The notes below the pieces were generated by a model that made no database searches, was not told where the DNA came from, and saw only the letters and a list, made by a program, of their open reading frames with translations. A DNA stretch of 7,323 nucleotides, taken from assembly GCA_002297185.1 (NCBI GenBank), contig DBJV01000063.1:4388-11710 (forward strand). The letters are read 5' to 3'. Below are positions 5,181 through 7,323 of this stretch, one piece after another; position 1 is the stretch's first letter, and each line of letters starts with the position of its first letter. The position numbers and the translations under genes were made by a program. This DNA is from Christensenella sp. UBA767. Lineage in GTDB: Bacteria; Bacillota; Clostridia; Christensenellales; CAG-917.

Positions 5181-5402
5181 ATGAACATTGCAAGAATAAA
5201 CGAACTGGCAAAAAAGGCAAAGACCGTCGGGCTTACCGAAGAGGAAAAAGCCGAACAAGCAAAACTCCGCAAGGAATATATCCAAAGCGTCGTGGGCGAT
5301 TTGCGTTCGCAACTCGACAACACGTACGTGCTGGACAAGGACGAAAACAAGGTCAAACTCACCGACTACAACAAAAATAACCAACCACCGACGGATAAAT
5401 AA
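5181..5402 (+). CDS. UPF0291 (DUF896, YnzC-like) protein
   Basis: A 73-residue protein of the UPF0291/DUF896 family, whose molecular role is not established. The signature is clear: IARINELAKKAK (3-14), then LTEEEKAEQAKLRKEYIQSV (18-37), a helical hairpin, and a charged C-terminal tail. The Bacillus subtilis homologue YnzC belongs to the SOS-induced yneA-yneB-ynzC operon, so its place just after the repair gene ung is suggestive, though no SOS box is seen here. The ATG at 5181 is preceded by AAGAGG (5169-5174). The gap to ung is 24 bp and includes a short AT run. The next gene has its own promoter beginning right after this stop, so this gene probably ends the ung transcription unit, although no terminator hairpin separates them. 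Confidence 0.9.
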   Translation: MNIARINELAKKAKTVGLTEEEKAEQAKLRKEYIQSVVGDLRSQLDNTYVLDKDENKVKLTDYNKNNQPPTDK

Positions 5403-5403
5403 C

Positions 5404-5432
5404 TTGATAATTGTCCGCATACGGATTATAAT
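5404..5432 (+). promoter_or_regulatory. Strong sigma-A-type promoter of the phosphoribosyltransferase gene
   Basis: TTGATA (5404-5409) and TATAAT (5427-5432) are spaced by exactly 17 bp, 11 of 12 consensus positions. The -35 starts immediately after the preceding stop codon. The spacer contains TCCG-CATA-CGGA (5413-5424), a short palindrome that could be an operator or chance. Confidence 0.8.
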
Positions 5433-5462
5433 AAAAACTCAGTCAAACATCAGAGGGAAACA

Positions 5463-6005
5463 ATGGACAGATTTTACACCGTTGACATCAAAGGCTACAA
5501 AGCCGACTTGCCTATACTTCCGCTCCCCAACGGAATCAGCATTTGCTTTTTCAACCTGCACGGCAATCAAGAGATGACCGAGCATTGCGGAAAAGAACTT
5601 GCAAAACTTCTCCACGGTTGCGACATAGTGCTTACCGCAGAGTCCAAAGGCTTGCAACTTTCGCACGTTATCGCGCGCGAACTCGGACAAAAATATTACG
5701 CCGTATGCCGCAAGTCCAAAAAACTCTATATGCAGGACGGTATCGAAACGAGCGTGCAATCCATCACCACGGGCGGCACTCAAACTCTGTATTTATCCAA
5801 GCACGACGCAGACCTTCTCAAAGGCAAGAAAGTGGCAATCGTCGATGACGTCGTGTCCACGGGCGGCAGCCTCAAAGGTCTTGAGCAAATCGTGAACCTC
5901 GCAGGCGGAATTATCTACAAAAAGGCTTTCGTACTTGCGGAGGGCGATGCGGCAAACCGTGACGACATCGTGTATTTGGCAAAGATTCCTATCATCACAG
6001 ACTAA
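5463..6005 (+). CDS. Phosphoribosyltransferase family protein (adenine phosphoribosyltransferase-like)
   Basis: A 180-residue type I phosphoribosyltransferase. The PRPP-binding motif is VAIVDDVVSTGGSLKGLE (124-141), with the two Asp at 128-129. TAESKGLQLSH (58-68) corresponds to the E-(A/S)-(R/K)-G loop of adenine phosphoribosyltransferases, and RKSKKLYM (83-90) to the flexible loop and pyrophosphate region. Related clostridial proteins are often annotated as apt, but the extended N-terminus with FYTVDIKGYKADLPILPLP differs from classical Apt, so xanthine or another base remains possible. Likely role: purine salvage, base plus PRPP to nucleotide, in the cytosol. The ATG at 5463 follows AGAGGGA (5452-5458). 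It has its own promoter and a hairpin after the stop, so it is probably monocistronic. Confidence 0.88.
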   Translation: MDRFYTVDIKGYKADLPILPLPNGISICFFNLHGNQEMTEHCGKELAKLLHGCDIVLTAESKGLQLSHVIARELGQKYYAVCRKSKKLYMQDGIETSVQSITTGGTQTLYLSKHDADLLKGKKVAIVDDVVSTGGSLKGLEQIVNLAGGIIYKKAFVLAEGDAANRDDIVYLAKIPIITD

Positions 6006-6018
6006 TCGATATTTGTTG

Positions 6019-6050
6019 AAATCGGCATTTTATAATGCCGATTTGCATTG
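6019..6050 (+). terminator. Hairpin after the phosphoribosyltransferase gene, probable terminator
   Basis: A perfect 11-bp stem AAATCGGCATT (6019-6029) with AATGCCGATTT (6034-6044) and a 4-nt loop lies 13 nt after the stop. The T-run after it is weak (TTTGCATTG), so termination may be partial. The A/T ends of the stem make it symmetrical, but no minus-strand gene approaches from the right. Confidence 0.6.
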
Positions 6051-6090
6051 ATAAACGCTTTATTGCGACAAAAACGACATTATTTGACTT

Positions 6091-7323
6091 ATGCTTGAAC
6101 TATTGATGCCTGCAGGCAATCTCAAAAAACTCAAAATTGCTTTCCACTTCGGTGCGGACGCCGTGTATATCGGCGGCAAGCAGTTTTCTTTGCGTGCCTT
6201 TGCGGACAACTTCTCAGAAGATGAGATGATAGAGGGCATAAATTTTGCTCACGCATTGGGCAAGAAAGTCTATGTTACGGTCAACATCTTTGCCAAAAAT
6301 TCCGACCTCGAAAAGGCAAAAGCCTACTTTGAATTTTTGCAAAAAGTCGGCGCAGACGCAGTACTTATAAGCGATATAGGTCTCGTTACGCTTTGCAAAG
6401 AAGTTGCGCCCAATCTTACCATACACCTCTCCACCCAAGCCAACACCACCAACCTGCTTGCCGTCAAATTTTGGCAAAGCATGGGCGTAAAACGCGTGGT
6501 GCTTGCTCGCGAACTCGGCTATGACGAAATACTTGCAATTCACAACGCCGTGCCGGATATGGAACTTGAGGCGTTCGTACACGGCGCAATGTGCATGAGT
6601 TACAGCGGACGTTGTTTGCTTTCCTCTTATTTCAGCAATCGCAGCGCAAACAGAGGCGCGTGCATACAACCTTGCCGCTGGGGATATCGCATAACGGAGA
6701 CGGAACGTCACGAGGGCAAACCCCTCGACATTGAGCAAGACGAGAGAGGCACGTATTTTATGAACAGCCGCGATTTGCGACTTTTGCGCCATATCCCCGA
6801 GATTGCGCAATCGGGCATCGTTTCACTCAAAGTGGAAGGTCGTATGAAGAGCGAATTTTACGTCGCTACGGTGGCGTGCGCTTATCGCAAGGCGATTGAC
6901 GAGTATTTATCCACAGGTCGCATTGACGACGTTGACGCACTCGAAACACGCCTCGAAACCGTTGCTCACCGCACCTACACCGACGCATATTTTGACGGAG
7001 ACAACCTCAACACCGTGTGTATGGACGAGGGACAATCCGCAGAAAAATATATCTTCACCGCCGTCGTTCTCGACTACTCGGACGGCGTTGTGACGGTGGA
7101 AATGCGCAACCGTTTCAAAACGGGCGACGTTTTGCGAGTCCTCTCCCCTGACGAGAGCGTTGACGACAAACTTTTCATCGTAGGCGAGATTACGCACACC
7201 CAAACGGGCGAAAAGACGGACGACGCAAAACTTGTGCAGCACACCTATTCTTTCAAATGCCCCTACGCCTTGCAGCACGGTGACTTATTGCTTAAAGACA
7301 TGGACAGTCGTAACTCCTCTAAA
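6091..7323 (+). CDS. Peptidase U32 family protein, 3' end outside the window
   Basis: The frame is open from ATG 6091 to the last base (411 codons), so the stop lies just beyond; the length is already near that of complete family members. The N-terminus LELLMPAGNLKKLKIAF and GADAVYIGGKQFSLRA (21-36) is typical. The U32 signature is intact at 160-178: E-A-F-V-H-G-A-M-C, then YSGRCLLS. Cysteines C168, C174, C191 and C195 form a likely metal or Fe-S site. Although named peptidases, characterised members such as RlhA and TrhP/YrrN-YrrO take part in hydroxylation of rRNA or tRNA, so RNA modification is the likelier role. TGA at 6085-6087 makes 6091 the first possible ATG. No Shine-Dalgarno site or strong promoter is visible; CATTAT (6078-6083) is a weak -10 candidate. 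Confidence 0.92.
   Translation, partial: MLELLMPAGNLKKLKIAFHFGADAVYIGGKQFSLRAFADNFSEDEMIEGINFAHALGKKVYVTVNIFAKNSDLEKAKAYFEFLQKVGADAVLISDIGLVTLCKEVAPNLTIHLSTQANTTNLLAVKFWQSMGVKRVVLARELGYDEILAIHNAVPDMELEAFVHGAMCMSYSGRCLLSSYFSNRSANRGACIQPCRWGYRITETERHEGKPLDIEQDERGTYFMNSRDLRLLRHIPEIAQSGIVSLKVEGRMKSEFYVATVACAYRKAIDEYLSTGRIDDVDALETRLETVAHRTYTDAYFDGDNLNTVCMDEGQSAEKYIFTAVVLDYSDGVVTVEMRNRFKTGDVLRVLSPDESVDDKLFIVGEITHTQTGEKTDDAKLVQHTYSFKCPYALQHGDLLLKDMDSRNSSK

Noticed and set aside
4395..5420. Long open frame on the minus strand (341 codons) opposite ung and UPF0291
   Set aside because: It is antisense to ung, whose catalytic motifs are complete, and it would also run into the divergent promoters.

Overview
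The window looks like a chromosomal segment from a Bacillota (Firmicutes) bacterium, probably in Clostridia. It carries tmk-holB-ricT in the order seen in that phylum. RicT and a UPF0291 (YnzC-like) protein are both essentially Firmicutes families, and the ribosome-binding sites are GGAGG-like with sigma-A-type promoters. No RNA gene, CRISPR array or recognisable transposase is present.

Layout. 1-537 is the C-terminal part of a GH5-type glycoside hydrolase. A good promoter (563-591) then drives tmk, holB and ricT (619-3046), which overlap one another and form a housekeeping operon for dTMP synthesis, DNA polymerase III clamp loading and RNA-processing control. Region 3044-4228 looks like an accessory insertion. 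It holds a visibly AT-richer SLOG-fold gene on the minus strand, a divergent small Cro/CI-type regulator, and a family of palindromic repeats. Next come a 43-residue Cys/Lys-rich protein gene (minus), ung (uracil-DNA glycosylase), a UPF0291 gene, a phosphoribosyltransferase gene with its own promoter and terminator, and a peptidase U32 gene that runs off the right edge.

The most unusual content is the repeat family. Two full copies (3044-3171 and 4101-4228) are each 128 bp. They share one nested architecture: terminal inverted repeats, a 14 x 14 nt internal loop of conserved sequence, an 11-12 bp stem starting AGAGCC, a second internal loop, and a 6-bp apical stem. The two copies differ in all three helices yet keep the pairing, while the internal-loop strands are identical or nearly so. 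This is the pattern expected of a structure-selected RNA or single-stranded DNA element. Both copies lie between convergent genes and begin at the stop codon of the adjacent gene. Partial copies form a 67-83 bp-period array next to the second full copy. The two full copies face each other around the SLOG/regulator pair.

The SLOG gene and its regulator share a 86-bp divergent intergenic region. A 16-bp palindrome lies inside the 17-bp spacer of the SLOG promoter, which suggests repression by the regulator. The function of the SLOG protein and of the 43-residue protein cannot be derived from the sequence.
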